64,000 nucleotides of DNA, taken from positions 1-64,000 of the forward strand of contig CAMWLJ010000001.1 of NCBI GenBank assembly GCA_947175055.1, given 5' to 3'. The position numbers and the translations under genes were made by a program. Origin of the DNA: an uncultured Lachnospiraceae bacterium. GTDB lineage: Bacteria > Bacillota > Clostridia > Lachnospirales > Lachnospiraceae. The stretch's first letter is position 1, and the number at the start of each line of letters is the position of its first letter. The notes under the pieces were generated by a model. It was not told where the DNA came from. It ran no database searches and saw only the letters and a program-made list of their open reading frames with translations. Of this stretch, positions 43,535 through 51,942 are shown one piece after another.

Positions 43535-44410
43535 ATGGCACTATTTCAGATCAGCAATGACAAGATCACGATACAGGTGGACAGCATGGGGGCAGAGCTT
43601 AAATCGCTGAAAGACGTGGCTACGGGCAGGGAATATATGTGGCATGCAGATCCGCAGTATTGGAAAAGGACTTCGCCGGTTCTTTTTCCGCTGGTAGGAG
43701 GCTTAAAGGGCGGCATATACAGACTGGACGGCCGGGAATATCCGATGGGACAGCATGGATTTGCCAGAGATATGGAATTTCAGTTAAAAAGTCAGGTGGC
43801 CAGTGAGATCTGGTTTGTGCTTGAGTCAAATGAGGAGACGATGCAGAAGTATCCTTATCCGTTTACATTGGAATTGGGCTATGAACTTAAGGAAAATACC
43901 GTTATTGTGAAGTGGGTCGTGAAGAATCCGGCGGAAGAAGAGATGCATTTTTCGATTGGCGGGCATCCAGCGTTCCTTTGTCCGATCGAGGAAGGAACGA
44001 AGCAGACCGATTACAGCATCCGGCTGGATGCCGGGGAGAAGGTGGCGGTTTCCACTTTGGATAACGGACTGGTGGATGGGAAGACAGTGGATCATAGTCT
44101 GGATCAGGGCATGCTCTCTGTGACAGAGCATCTTTTTGACGGGGATGCATTGGTGATCGAGCATGACCAGGCACACAGTGTGGCATTGGTGAAGCCGGAC
44201 GGAGAGACATACCTGACGGTAACTTTTGATGCGCCTCTGTTTGGTATTTGGTCCCCGCCGAAGAAGCAGGCGCCTTTTATCTGTATTGAGCCTTGGTATG
44301 GAAGATGTGACAGGGCGGATTTTGCAGGAGACTGGACGGAACGGGAATGGGGACAGACTCTTGCGCCGGGCGGGACATTTCAGACTGCGTATACGATCAC
44401 GATCTCGTAA
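43535..44410 (+). CDS. Aldose 1-epimerase (mutarotase)-like protein
   Basis: It is predicted to interconvert anomers of a sugar or hexose-6-phosphate. The product has 291 residues, the usual length for LacX/YihR-type members. Motifs are RTSPVLFPLVGGLKGG at about 46, GQHGFARDMEF at about 73 with the catalytic His-Gly pair, SIGGHPAFLCP at about 146 with the second His, and PFICIEPWYGRCD at about 245 with the general base Glu. AGGAGGGTAAGGGT precedes ATG 43535. It stands alone. Confidence 0.9.
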   Translation: MALFQISNDKITIQVDSMGAELKSLKDVATGREYMWHADPQYWKRTSPVLFPLVGGLKGGIYRLDGREYPMGQHGFARDMEFQLKSQVASEIWFVLESNEETMQKYPYPFTLELGYELKENTVIVKWVVKNPAEEEMHFSIGGHPAFLCPIEEGTKQTDYSIRLDAGEKVAVSTLDNGLVDGKTVDHSLDQGMLSVTEHLFDGDALVIEHDQAHSVALVKPDGETYLTVTFDAPLFGIWSPPKKQAPFICIEPWYGRCDRADFAGDWTEREWGQTLAPGGTFQTAYTITIS

Positions 44411-44556
44411 GGGTTGACTGGTCGCAGAAGTCTGTAAAAGATATTTCCGAAAGTTACATGCGTTTTGCAATAAGAAAGTACAGAGATAATAAGCCGGACA
44501 GAGTAGCGAGGGAGAGCGGAGACTGAATCGTTACCAGAAATTGTTGGAGGAGAAGA

Positions 44557-45255
44557 ATGGCACCGATCGTACAGTGTATGGGACTTACTAAGACATATGG
44601 CAGGAAGATCGCACTGAACCAGGTTCATCTGAATCTGGAGCGGGGAAGGATCATCGGTCTGCTGGGGCCTAACGGAAGCGGCAAGACAACATTGATCAAG
44701 ATCATGAATGGGTTGCTAAATCCTACATCGGGAGATATTTTGATCGAAGGTGTCAGGCCCGGTGTGGATACGAAATACAGGATCTCCTATCTGCCGGAGC
44801 GCACGTATCTGTATCCTGGTATGCGGGTGGAGGAGATGATCCGGTATTTTCAGGATTTTTACCCGGATTTCAGGATGGACAGGGCTTATGATATGTTGGC
44901 GAGACTGCAGATCGAGCCGCGGGAGCGGCTGAAGAACCTTTCCAGAGGAACGAAGGAGAAGGTGCAGCTAATCCTGGTGATGAGCAGAGATGCGGACCTG
45001 TATATTCTCGACGAACCGATCGCAGGCGTTGATCCGGCATCCAGAGACTATATTCTGCATACGATCGTGCAGAACTATAACAGAAATGCGACGATACTGC
45101 TTTCCACGCATCTGATAGCCGATGTGGAGAGTATTTTGGATGAGGTCGTATTTATTCGATACGGCAATATCATCCTGCAGGCCAGTGCGGAGCAGATCAG
45201 GCGGCATGAGGGGAAATCTGTGGATCGGTTTTTCAGGGAGGTGTTTGCGTGTTAG
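44557..45255 (+). CDS. ABC transporter ATP-binding protein
   Basis: This is the ATPase of an exporter, 232 residues. Walker A is GPNGSGKTT (about 38), the signature is degenerate (LSRGTKEKVQL, about 130), Walker B is LYILDEPIAGVDP and the switch His is in STHL. The sequence is of the CcmA/YtrB kind. GGAGGAGAAGA precedes the ATG. Its stop overlaps the start of the permease gene, so the two are translationally coupled. Confidence 0.92.
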   Translation: MAPIVQCMGLTKTYGRKIALNQVHLNLERGRIIGLLGPNGSGKTTLIKIMNGLLNPTSGDILIEGVRPGVDTKYRISYLPERTYLYPGMRVEEMIRYFQDFYPDFRMDRAYDMLARLQIEPRERLKNLSRGTKEKVQLILVMSRDADLYILDEPIAGVDPASRDYILHTIVQNYNRNATILLSTHLIADVESILDEVVFIRYGNIILQASAEQIRRHEGKSVDRFFREVFAC

Positions 45256-46028
45256 GGAAGTTGATGAAATATGAGTGGCAGGCTACCTGGAGATTACTTC
45301 TTCCGGCAAATCTCCTGATCGTTGTGATGACCTTCTTTGCCTGCATGGCGATCAGGCTGAATCTTGGGGATATCAAGAATGAAGGCATTGTCTTTGCTGC
45401 CGTCATGATTCTGGTAACGTATGTGGGCAGCATGTTTGTGGTCATGATCGGAACGGCAATCTATCTTATCTATCGCTTCTATACTTCGACGTACGGCGAT
45501 CAGGGCTATCTGCTGCATACGCTGCCGGTGGATAAGCACCATATTGTGATCGCGAAAGTGGCGGTCAGTACGGCATGGATACTGCTCAGCAGCTTTCTGG
45601 TGTATCTGTCGATACTTTTCATCTTTGCTAGTGAGAAAGGTGTTATACCGGAACTGGTCGACAGCATGCGGGTGCTCGCGGAGGAGATGAGTGGCAGGCC
45701 TTCCCTTTTTGCCGGTGTTATGACGATTACGGCTTTTGTGGTATCGGTGCTGGCCAGAGTATTGAAGGTGACCGCATGTTTGTCTTTGGGACAGCTTTCG
45801 GCAAATCATAAGCTTCTGATGTCATTTGCTTATTATTTCGGGATTTATTTCCTGCAGCAGATCTTGCGTTCCTTCTATTATTTGCTTCTGGGGATGATCA
45901 ACAGAAGGTTTGATACCTATTATTATGGACAGACGTGGGAAGTGACACTGCTGGCCGGATTGGTCTATACGGTAGTTTTTTATGCTGTGACCTGGTATAC
46001 CATGGATAAGCAGCTGAATCTTGATTAG
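45249..46028 (+). CDS. ABC transporter permease
   Basis: The product is a 259-residue membrane protein with six predicted segments, beginning at about residue 17 (LLLPANLLIVVMTFFACMAI). LYRFYTSTYGDQGYLLHTLPVDKHHIVIAK-like text at about 75-105 is the family block shared with YtrC/ABC-2 exporters of Clostridia. The start is GTG 45249 with GGAGG 7 bases upstream, overlapping the ATPase gene by seven bases. The substrate is unknown. Confidence 0.88.
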   Translation: MLGKLMKYEWQATWRLLLPANLLIVVMTFFACMAIRLNLGDIKNEGIVFAAVMILVTYVGSMFVVMIGTAIYLIYRFYTSTYGDQGYLLHTLPVDKHHIVIAKVAVSTAWILLSSFLVYLSILFIFASEKGVIPELVDSMRVLAEEMSGRPSLFAGVMTITAFVVSVLARVLKVTACLSLGQLSANHKLLMSFAYYFGIYFLQQILRSFYYLLLGMINRRFDTYYYGQTWEVTLLAGLVYTVVFYAVTWYTMDKQLNLD

Positions 46029-46104
46029 GCTATTATTCACGGGTCAGGAATGCGCCAAGCTGCGCATTCCGTGACAACATGATTCGGCTGGTTTCCGGGA
46101 TTTC

Positions 46105-46203
46105 TTGACATATCGGTGAAACTTGGTATTATATATAGGAAACGGCGGATTACCTTGTCGTTTCCTATTGTTGTATCATAGGAAAGTGCATCCTATGATA
46201 CAA
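46105..46203 (+). promoter_or_regulatory. Promoter and structured leader of the G3E GTPase pair
   Basis: TTGACA at 46105-46110, a 16-base spacer and TATTAT at 46127-46132 form a sigma-A promoter. The transcript would then carry AGGAAACG / CGTTTCCT (46137-46166) and a perfect 13-bp hairpin TTGTATCATAGGA / TCCTATGATACAA (46171-46203). A third stem, GCGCAGCT / AGCTGCGC, lies near 46213-46245. The leader is about 200 bases long before the ATG at 46336. I recognise no known riboswitch and no clear Zur box. Confidence 0.5.
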
Positions 46204-46335
46204 AACCGGATGCGCAGCTACGCGCGCGGAACATAAGCTGCGCTTGCCATGGAAATTAAAAGGCGAGGGTGTGCGAAGCGCACTTTTGTTCTGATACTGA
46301 TGGCATATTTTTTAAGAAAGTAAGGTGTTATTTTT

Positions 46336-47460
46336 ATGACAAAGATTGATATTATTTCCGGATTTCTCGGAGCCGGTAAGACGACATTGATCAAGAAACT
46401 GCTAAAGGAGGTTTTGGCAGATTCCAAGGTAGTTCTGATCGAGAATGAATTCGGGGAGATTGGAATTGACGGCGGCTTCCTGAAGGACGCCGGAATTGAG
46501 ATCAAAGAGATGAATTCCGGATGTATCTGTTGTTCTCTGGTAGGCGATTTCGGAGCTTCCTTACGGGAGGTACTGGATACGTACACACCGGAGCGTATTC
46601 TGATCGAGCCCTCGGGCGTAGGTAAATTGTCGGATGTTATGAAGGCAGTACAGGATGCTATGGCGGACAGAGAAGTGGAATTGAACAGTGCGGTGGCAGT
46701 AGTAGATGCATGTAAATGTAGAATGTACATCAAGAATTTTGGAGAATTTTTCGTCAATCAGATCGAACATGCAGGAACCGTTATATTGAGTAGGACAGAC
46801 AAGCTGAGTGAGGACAAACTGACTGCCTGCGTAGAGCTGATTCGGGAGCATAATGCGAAGGCGACGATCATCACGACATCTTGGGAGGCGCTGGAAGGAA
46901 AGGATATTCTGGAGACGATCGAGGGAGCCAGAGACCTGGAGGCAGAACTGATGCAGGAAGTGATGGCACAGGACGGCGGTCATGAACACGGGCCTGACTG
47001 TACTTGCGGCTGTCACGATCACGAAGGGCACGAACACCCTCATGAGGAACATCACTACCACGATCACGAAGGGCACGAACATCATCATGAGGAGTGCTGT
47101 CATCACGATCATGAGGGGCACGAACATCATCATGAGGAGTGCTGTCATCACGATCATGAGGGGCACCATCACCATCATCATGCAGATGAGATCTTTACTT
47201 CCTGGGGCCTGGAAACACCTGCTGTATACAGCCAGGAGGAGATCGCGCATATTTTGGAGCAGTTGGAGCAGCAGGAAGTCTATGGTATGGTCCTTCGAGC
47301 AAAGGGCATGGTAGCTTCCCGTGACGGTGGATGGATTTATTTTGATTATGTGCCGGGGGAGAGCAATATCAGAAGTGGGAAACCGGATGTGACGGGTAAG
47401 TTCTGCGTGATCGGTTCAAAGTTAAAGGAAGATAAGCTTACGGAACTTTTCCTCAGATAG
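46336..47460 (+). CDS. G3E-family (COG0523) metal-trafficking GTPase with His-rich repeats
   Basis: It is a probable metallochaperone. The product has 374 residues. Walker A is GFLGAGKTT (residues 9-17), the metal-binding CxCC is GCICCS (about 62), the Walker B-like segment is ERILIEPSGVG, and SRTD replaces NKxD. Residues 215-285 are an insert of 15-residue repeats (HDHEGHEHHHEECCH) able to bind zinc, nickel or cobalt. The CobW C-terminal domain follows (VYGMVLRAKGMVAS...WIYFDYVPGE). It heads a two-gene unit with a related GTPase behind a structured leader. Zinc is the commonest cargo of such proteins but is not shown here. Confidence 0.9.
   Translation: MTKIDIISGFLGAGKTTLIKKLLKEVLADSKVVLIENEFGEIGIDGGFLKDAGIEIKEMNSGCICCSLVGDFGASLREVLDTYTPERILIEPSGVGKLSDVMKAVQDAMADREVELNSAVAVVDACKCRMYIKNFGEFFVNQIEHAGTVILSRTDKLSEDKLTACVELIREHNAKATIITTSWEALEGKDILETIEGARDLEAELMQEVMAQDGGHEHGPDCTCGCHDHEGHEHPHEEHHYHDHEGHEHHHEECCHHDHEGHEHHHEECCHHDHEGHHHHHHADEIFTSWGLETPAVYSQEEIAHILEQLEQQEVYGMVLRAKGMVASRDGGWIYFDYVPGESNIRSGKPDVTGKFCVIGSKLKEDKLTELFLR
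47014..47181 (+). repeat. 45-bp tandem repeat encoding the His-rich insert
   Basis: Units start at 47014, 47059 and 47104, with a partial unit at 47149. The second and third differ at only two bases, so one duplication is recent and copy number may vary between strains. Confidence 0.9.
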
Positions 47461-47505
47461 TATGATCATAATAAACGATATAACAGGAAGGGTGTGGATT
47501 TATTT

Positions 47506-48435
47506 ATGAAATCGGTCTACATGATCAATGGATTTCTCGAGAGCGGCAAAACGGAATTTATCACATATACACTTGCGCAGCCTTATTTTCAGGTGAGGGG
47601 AAAGACCTTGCTGATCTTGTGTGAAGAGGGTGAGAATGAATATGATGAGAAGCTGCTTAAGCTAAGCCGGACAGAATTGGAATTGATCGAGAGCGAAGAA
47701 GAATTTAACAGTGGCAGATTGATCGAGTTGGAGAAGAAACACAAACCGGAGCGTATTATAGTCGAGTATAATGGGATGTGGAATTATAAGGAGATGAAAT
47801 TGCCGTGGCATTGGAAGATCGAACAGCAGATCACGACGATCGATGCTTCTACATTTCCAATGTATTTTACGAATATGAAGTCATTATTGGCGGAGCAGCT
47901 TCGGAAATCGGAGATGATCATTTTTAACCGATGTGACGGTGTACAGGATCTTAGCAGCTACAAGCGTAATGTCAAGGCGATCAATCCTAAGGCTGAGATC
48001 ATATTTGAAGATTCTAACGGGGAGATCAATGAGATCATGGAAGACGATCTGCCATACGATCTGAAATCACCTGTCATTAAACTAAATAATGAAGGATATG
48101 GCATCTGGTACCTGGATTCTTTGGATCATCTGGAGCGTTATGAGGGAAAGACGATTCAGTTTGTGGCGATGGTATTAAAACCCAAGGAGTTTCCGAAGGG
48201 CTATTTTGTGCCGGGACGCATGGCCATGACCTGTTGTGCGGAAGATATGGCATTTCTTGGATTTGCCTGTGAATATGACAAGGCGGATGTTCTGAAGGAA
48301 AGACAGTGGGTGAAGGTGACCGCAGAGGTTGCCAAAGAATATTTTGCAGATTATCAGGGGGAAGGTCCCGTGCTTCACGCAGTGGAGGTGGAACTGACGA
48401 AGGCACCCAAAGAGGAGATCATCAGTTTTATGTGA
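47506..48435 (+). CDS. G3E-family GTPase fused to a DUF1980/TIGR03943-like domain
   Basis: The product is 309 residues. The N-terminal domain is a diverged G3E GTPase: Walker A GFLESGKTE (Glu in place of Gly, and Glu after the Thr), IVEYNGMW in place of the usual IEPSG, and FNRCD in place of NKxD. The CxCC metal motif is missing. The C-terminal part from about residue 210 (IQFVAMVLKPKEFPKGYFVPGRMAMTCCAEDMAFLGFAC) matches the C-terminal DUF1980 domain of YcgQ-type proteins that partner YcgR permeases. ATG 47506 fits the family N-terminus; GTG 47494 is closer to AGGAAGGG. It lies 45 bases after the His-rich GTPase and probably acts with it. Confidence 0.8.
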   Translation: MKSVYMINGFLESGKTEFITYTLAQPYFQVRGKTLLILCEEGENEYDEKLLKLSRTELELIESEEEFNSGRLIELEKKHKPERIIVEYNGMWNYKEMKLPWHWKIEQQITTIDASTFPMYFTNMKSLLAEQLRKSEMIIFNRCDGVQDLSSYKRNVKAINPKAEIIFEDSNGEINEIMEDDLPYDLKSPVIKLNNEGYGIWYLDSLDHLERYEGKTIQFVAMVLKPKEFPKGYFVPGRMAMTCCAEDMAFLGFACEYDKADVLKERQWVKVTAEVAKEYFADYQGEGPVLHAVEVELTKAPKEEIISFM

Positions 48436-48567
48436 AGTAAAGTAACGACATACTATATTTCTGCTCTTGATTCTTGCTAAAGCTGTATAGGAAAGCGGCG
48501 GCAAGGCTGAATGCGAAATCTCCAAAGTCGTCAACTATGGTATCAGAGAAATTTGAAGGAAGGCCAG

Positions 48568-48601
48568 GGACACATAAGGACTGTGATTATGTGTCCTTTT
48601 T
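48568..48601 (+). terminator. Terminator of the GTPase pair
   Basis: GGACACATAA (48568-48577) pairs with TTATGTGTCC (48587-48596), followed by five T residues. The rest of the 285-base gap to ylmH shows only an AGCAAC / GTTGCT hairpin. Confidence 0.85.
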
Positions 48602-48720
48602 ATGTCACGATTGATAGTTGTTATTTCCGCGAGCAACGAGCCGAGTGGTTGCTTGCAGCGGGGCTTTGATTTCACGGGGTTGGCAGCTTTATGAGCAGGA
48701 GTTAACGGGAAGGAGCAGAT

Positions 48721-49485
48721 ATGACGGATGAGCGGGAGTTGCTGCAGCTGAAGAAAAGGTTGACAGAGCTTGCAAGACGATCTTATGAACAGGGAATCTA
48801 TACATTTACTCCTTTTCTGGGACTGTCGCAGCAGCAGGCATTCTATGAAATACAACGGGAAGTGGCGTATGCGGGGGTTGGGATGGAAGGTGGCAGTCCC
48901 GTATGTGAACGCAAGATGATACGATTCGGCAGCGTGGAGCATCTTGGCTATGAGGAAGAATATCCGATCCGGTGTGTCAGGATTGAGCCTGTTGCACCTA
49001 AATTTGCAGAGAAACTGGCCCACCGAGATTTCCTGGGAGCGATCATGAATCTTGGAATTGAGCGGGATACGGTGGGAGATATCTTCGTCCAGGATAAGGC
49101 AGCGATGATATTTTGTCAGGAAAGCATCGCGCCATATCTGACAGAACAGTTGAGGCAAGTGAGGCGTACGCCGGTAAATTGTGTGGTGACAGAAGTCACG
49201 GAAGAATTGAAAACACCTGTTTTGGAAAAAATATCTATGTCGGTTTCTTCCGCAAGAATTGATGCCGTTATTTCCAAGATATATAATCTGTCCAGAAACC
49301 AGAGCATGGAATTGTTTAGGGTAGGTCGGGTTTATGTGAACGGAAGGCTGGTTGAGAATAACAGTTATGCGTTGAAGGAAAAAGACAGTGTTACGGTAAG
49401 AGGATTTGGCCGCTTCCTTTATGCGGGCATACAGGGAGAGACGAAGAAGGGCAGGATACGTGTTGATGCAAAGCTGTATCGATAG
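48721..49485 (+). CDS. ylmH: YlmH-type S4-domain RNA-binding protein
   Basis: The product has 254 residues, the family length. The N-terminal part (about 1-85) and the central RRM-like domain (RIEPVAPKFAEKLAHRDFLGAIMNLGIERDTVGDIFV, 95-130) precede the C-terminal S4 domain (VSSARIDAVISKIYNLSRNQSMELFRVGRVYVNGRLVENNSYALKEKDSVTVRGFGRF, 175-235). In other Bacillota this gene lies in the division-associated ylm cluster and its product acts at the ribosome; here it stands apart from ftsZ. AAGGAGCAGAT precedes the ATG. Confidence 0.88.
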   Translation: MTDERELLQLKKRLTELARRSYEQGIYTFTPFLGLSQQQAFYEIQREVAYAGVGMEGGSPVCERKMIRFGSVEHLGYEEEYPIRCVRIEPVAPKFAEKLAHRDFLGAIMNLGIERDTVGDIFVQDKAAMIFCQESIAPYLTEQLRQVRRTPVNCVVTEVTEELKTPVLEKISMSVSSARIDAVISKIYNLSRNQSMELFRVGRVYVNGRLVENNSYALKEKDSVTVRGFGRFLYAGIQGETKKGRIRVDAKLYR

Positions 49486-49497
49486 GCAGGTTGAAAA

Positions 49498-49580
49498 GAT
49501 TGAAAATTAAAATTTTCAATCGCGAGATTTGTGTCTGCGCGTTGCTTGCCACAAACTCAATATGCGCAAAAACCCGCGCA
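49498..49580. repeat. Intergenic palindromic element, copy C
   Basis: An 11-bp palindrome GATTGAAAATT / AATTTTCAATC (49498-49521) is followed by GC-rich stems and GCCACAAACTC at 49548-49558. That 11-mer recurs exactly at 61,001-61,011. Confidence 0.5.
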
Positions 49581-49647
49581 GAAATGGGGGAAACATGAAG
49601 AAAAATCATGGGAAAAGGGTGGAAATATGCAAAGGAGATGATCTCAT

Positions 49648-50580
49648 ATGATTCAATATAAGGCTTTTCAATGGCTGTTTTTCTTTTATTTATACTGCTT
49701 TTTTGGCTGGTGCTTTGAATCTTCTTATGTGTCTTTGAAATCAGGCAGGATAGTAAACAGAGGATTTATGCGGGGGCCCTTTTTGCCATTATATGGGAGT
49801 GGGGCGATCATGATGTTGATCGTTTCGAGTCCTTTTCAGGATAACATTTTGCTTACCTATATCGCCGGCGTGATCGGGGCCACGGCGCTGGAATATATAA
49901 CGGGTGTTACGATGGAGGCCTTGTTCAAAGTCAGATATTGGGACTATTCAAAGCAGCATTTCAACTTTCAGGGGCATATCTGTCTAAGTTCCTCTATTGC
50001 CTGGGGGTTTTTGACGATTCTAATGACCAGGGTCGTGCATAGGCCGGTGGAGCAGTTTGTACTGTCGATACCAGGGAGTTTGCTCTTTCCGCTAACAATG
50101 CTTCTTACGATATATATTGTGGTTGATTTTACGTTGTCCTTCAAGGCTGCTATGGAGATCCGGGATCTGCTTGATAAGATGCAGAAACTAAAAGAAGAAG
50201 TAGAACGTCTGCAACGTCGCTTGGATGTGATCATTGCTTTTAACAATGCAGAAAAACTGCAGCGCCGTCAGGAGAATGAACAAAGCCTGGCAGAGCTGAG
50301 CACCGGAGTAAAACAACGTTTTGTAAGTTTAAAGGAGAGTATTCAGAACATGCCTGCAGCGTATGGAGAGGGGATCAGAGAAGAGATTGCAGAACTTCGA
50401 GGAAGATTCAGTCACTATATTGATGCGCAGAAGAACTACAGAGAGATGCTGGGATTTTATAAACGGGATATGATCCGCAGCAATCCTACTATGGTCTCCA
50501 AGAAGTTTAAGAATGTTCTGGAAGAACTAAAGCATATCGTAAGTGGTGACCAACAGCATGAAGAGGAAGAACAGGAATAA
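49648..50580 (+). CDS. CmpB-like putative ABC transporter permease (membrane protein with coiled coil)
   Basis: The product has 310 residues. Residues 1-165 match the ABC_trans_CmpB family (FFFYLYCFFGWCFESSYVSLKSGRIVNRGFMRGPFLPLYGSGA, then EYITGVTMEALFKVRYWDYSKQHFNFQGHICL) and span five or six membrane segments. Residues 170-310 are a long charged coiled coil (MQKLKEEVERLQRRLDVI). Despite the family name no ATPase partner is near, and transport is unproven. AAAGGAGATGATCTC precedes the ATG. Confidence 0.8.
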   Translation: MIQYKAFQWLFFFYLYCFFGWCFESSYVSLKSGRIVNRGFMRGPFLPLYGSGAIMMLIVSSPFQDNILLTYIAGVIGATALEYITGVTMEALFKVRYWDYSKQHFNFQGHICLSSSIAWGFLTILMTRVVHRPVEQFVLSIPGSLLFPLTMLLTIYIVVDFTLSFKAAMEIRDLLDKMQKLKEEVERLQRRLDVIIAFNNAEKLQRRQENEQSLAELSTGVKQRFVSLKESIQNMPAAYGEGIREEIAELRGRFSHYIDAQKNYREMLGFYKRDMIRSNPTMVSKKFKNVLEELKHIVSGDQQHEEEEQE

Positions 50581-50603
50581 ATAAGGAAGATCAGGAATAA
50601 AGA

Positions 50604-50642
50604 GGACGATCAGATCACTTATACAGTGACATGATCGTCTTT
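50604..50642. terminator. Bidirectional terminator between convergent genes
   Basis: GACGATCA...TCACT pairs with AGTGA...TGATCGTC around TATAC. It is flanked by A-rich and T-rich sides and overlaps the end of the minus-strand PHP gene. Confidence 0.7.
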
Positions 50643-51467
50643 GTGACTGATCGAACTATAGCGTCTGTGTAATCGATGGCCTGAGCGGATCGATTCTATG
50701 ATCTGATTCTCCATCAATTCAAGATTTCTTGCCTTACGGCGAAACAGAGCACACGCCTTGTTGTAGAACCAGAAAGAATAAACGAGGACGTCGTTGATCT
50801 TGCCCAGTTTATCCTTCGTCGTATGGTCGTAGTGCCGGCCGCCGATTATGGTGGTCTTGCCGGCTTTGATGTAATGGATCAATTCTGTCTCATTGGTGAT
50901 GTATTCTTGCAGTATCGTGTAACCAAAACCGACACAGGCGGCCTTGTGAGAATCGCTTCCGCCGATGCACGGTAGATGATATCGGCTGGCAAGCTGCATG
51001 GCGCGCATGTTAGAGTCTGCATCTTCACAGGCATTATAACCTTCCACGAAATCGAAACGCCGGTAGATGATCTGTGCAAGTCTGCCATGTAAAGTATTGC
51101 GTATGCTTAAGAATTTCTCACCGCAGGGATGAGCAGGCCCGATGATACCGCCATAGCGATGAACGATCTCGATCAGCAGGATGACGGGTAGTCCACGCAA
51201 TTCTAAAATGGGCAGCTTGACACCGACAGGCATAATGATCAACATATGTCCGGCGTCGATCGTATCGTATTCTATACCCTTCAACACTATGAAATCTTCA
51301 GGCTTCTGGGGAAGCTTCTTATAATACCGGTATGCCTTATAGGAATCGTGGTCTGTGATCAGCATGCCGTGGTAACCCTTCTGCTTCAGTATTTCTATAT
51401 TTTCCAGTAATTCCAGTTTACAATCCGGAGAACCTTCTTTTGTGTGACAGTGCATATCCAGTTTCAT
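50619..51467 (-). CDS. PHP-domain phosphoesterase
   Basis: It is a predicted metal-dependent phosphoesterase of 282 residues. PHP motifs are visible: DMHCHTKEGSPD (residues 4-15), ITDHDSY (about 37), the Glu in KGIEYDT, GPAHPCGE (about 104) and GGSDSHKA (about 163). Residues 220-282 are helical and basic. The start has GGAG close upstream. It belongs to the PHP-associated group also seen near polymerase and histidinol-phosphatase families; the substrate is unknown. It converges with the CmpB-like gene. Confidence 0.85.
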   Translation of the reverse strand: MKLDMHCHTKEGSPDCKLELLENIEILKQKGYHGMLITDHDSYKAYRYYKKLPQKPEDFIVLKGIEYDTIDAGHMLIIMPVGVKLPILELRGLPVILLIEIVHRYGGIIGPAHPCGEKFLSIRNTLHGRLAQIIYRRFDFVEGYNACEDADSNMRAMQLASRYHLPCIGGSDSHKAACVGFGYTILQEYITNETELIHYIKAGKTTIIGGRHYDHTTKDKLGKINDVLVYSFWFYNKACALFRRKARNLELMENQIIESIRSGHRLHRRYSSISHKDDHVTV

Positions 51468-51598
51468 ATAACTCCATCATGCCTTTCCAGCTTTATAAAG
51501 AATCTTTCATGATCGCGGATGTATCCTTACATTTAGGATTACATAGTATATTCTACCTCTGTTATTCAAAAAAATCCATATTTTTTTCTATCCTTTTT

Positions 51599-51807
51599 TA
51601 CCGCATGTAACAGTTCAGCCCTCCTCATTCATAAAAGCGTCTGCTGCGCAGCCGACGCCGCTTTGCGGCTCAACTTTAAACGAACTTTGTTCGTTTTTTT
51701 ATACTGAGGGCGCTCCGCTCATAAAATAATCTGCTGCCAGTGTTTTGTGTGCAAGCACCCACACACAGTCCGCAGATTATTTCATGGCTGAACTGTTACT
51801 ACCGCAT
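51599..51807. mobile_element. MITE, 193 bp, with 8-bp target duplication
   Basis: Perfect 14-bp terminal inverted repeats GTAACAGTTCAGCC (51607-51620) and GGCTGAACTGTTAC (51786-51799) enclose a non-coding core. An exact 8-bp direct repeat TACCGCAT abuts both ends (51599-51606 and 51800-51807). The core holds AAACGAAC / GTTCGTTT and AATAATCTGC / GCAGATTATT hairpins. GTAA ends with 8-bp duplications are characteristic of the IS66 family, so an IS66-type transposase probably moved it. Confidence 0.85.
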
Positions 51808-51894
51808 TTGCTTTGCCGTGATTTAAGCAGGAAGCCACATCGACCGGTAAGTTGACCGGTACTGTATGAAAAGGAACGGATTCGTGACCTTGCT

Positions 51895-51923
51895 GTCATA
51901 ACTTGGACAAAGGTTCATATATT
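51895..51923 (+). promoter_or_regulatory. Candidate sigma-E promoter of spoIIIA
   Basis: GTCATAA at 51895-51901, a 14-base spacer and CATATATT at 51916-51923 fit the mother-cell sigma-E pattern. Upstream, GACCGGTA occurs twice, four bases apart (about 51841-51861), a possible operator. The MITE lies only about 90 bases upstream of this promoter. Confidence 0.55.
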
Positions 51924-51942
51924 GAGGTAAGGAGGAATGCAA

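Noticed and set aside
46105..46335. Known riboswitch or Zur box upstream of the metal GTPases
   Set aside because: The hairpins do not match any class I can recognise, and no convincing Zur palindrome is visible, so only an unassigned leader is reported.
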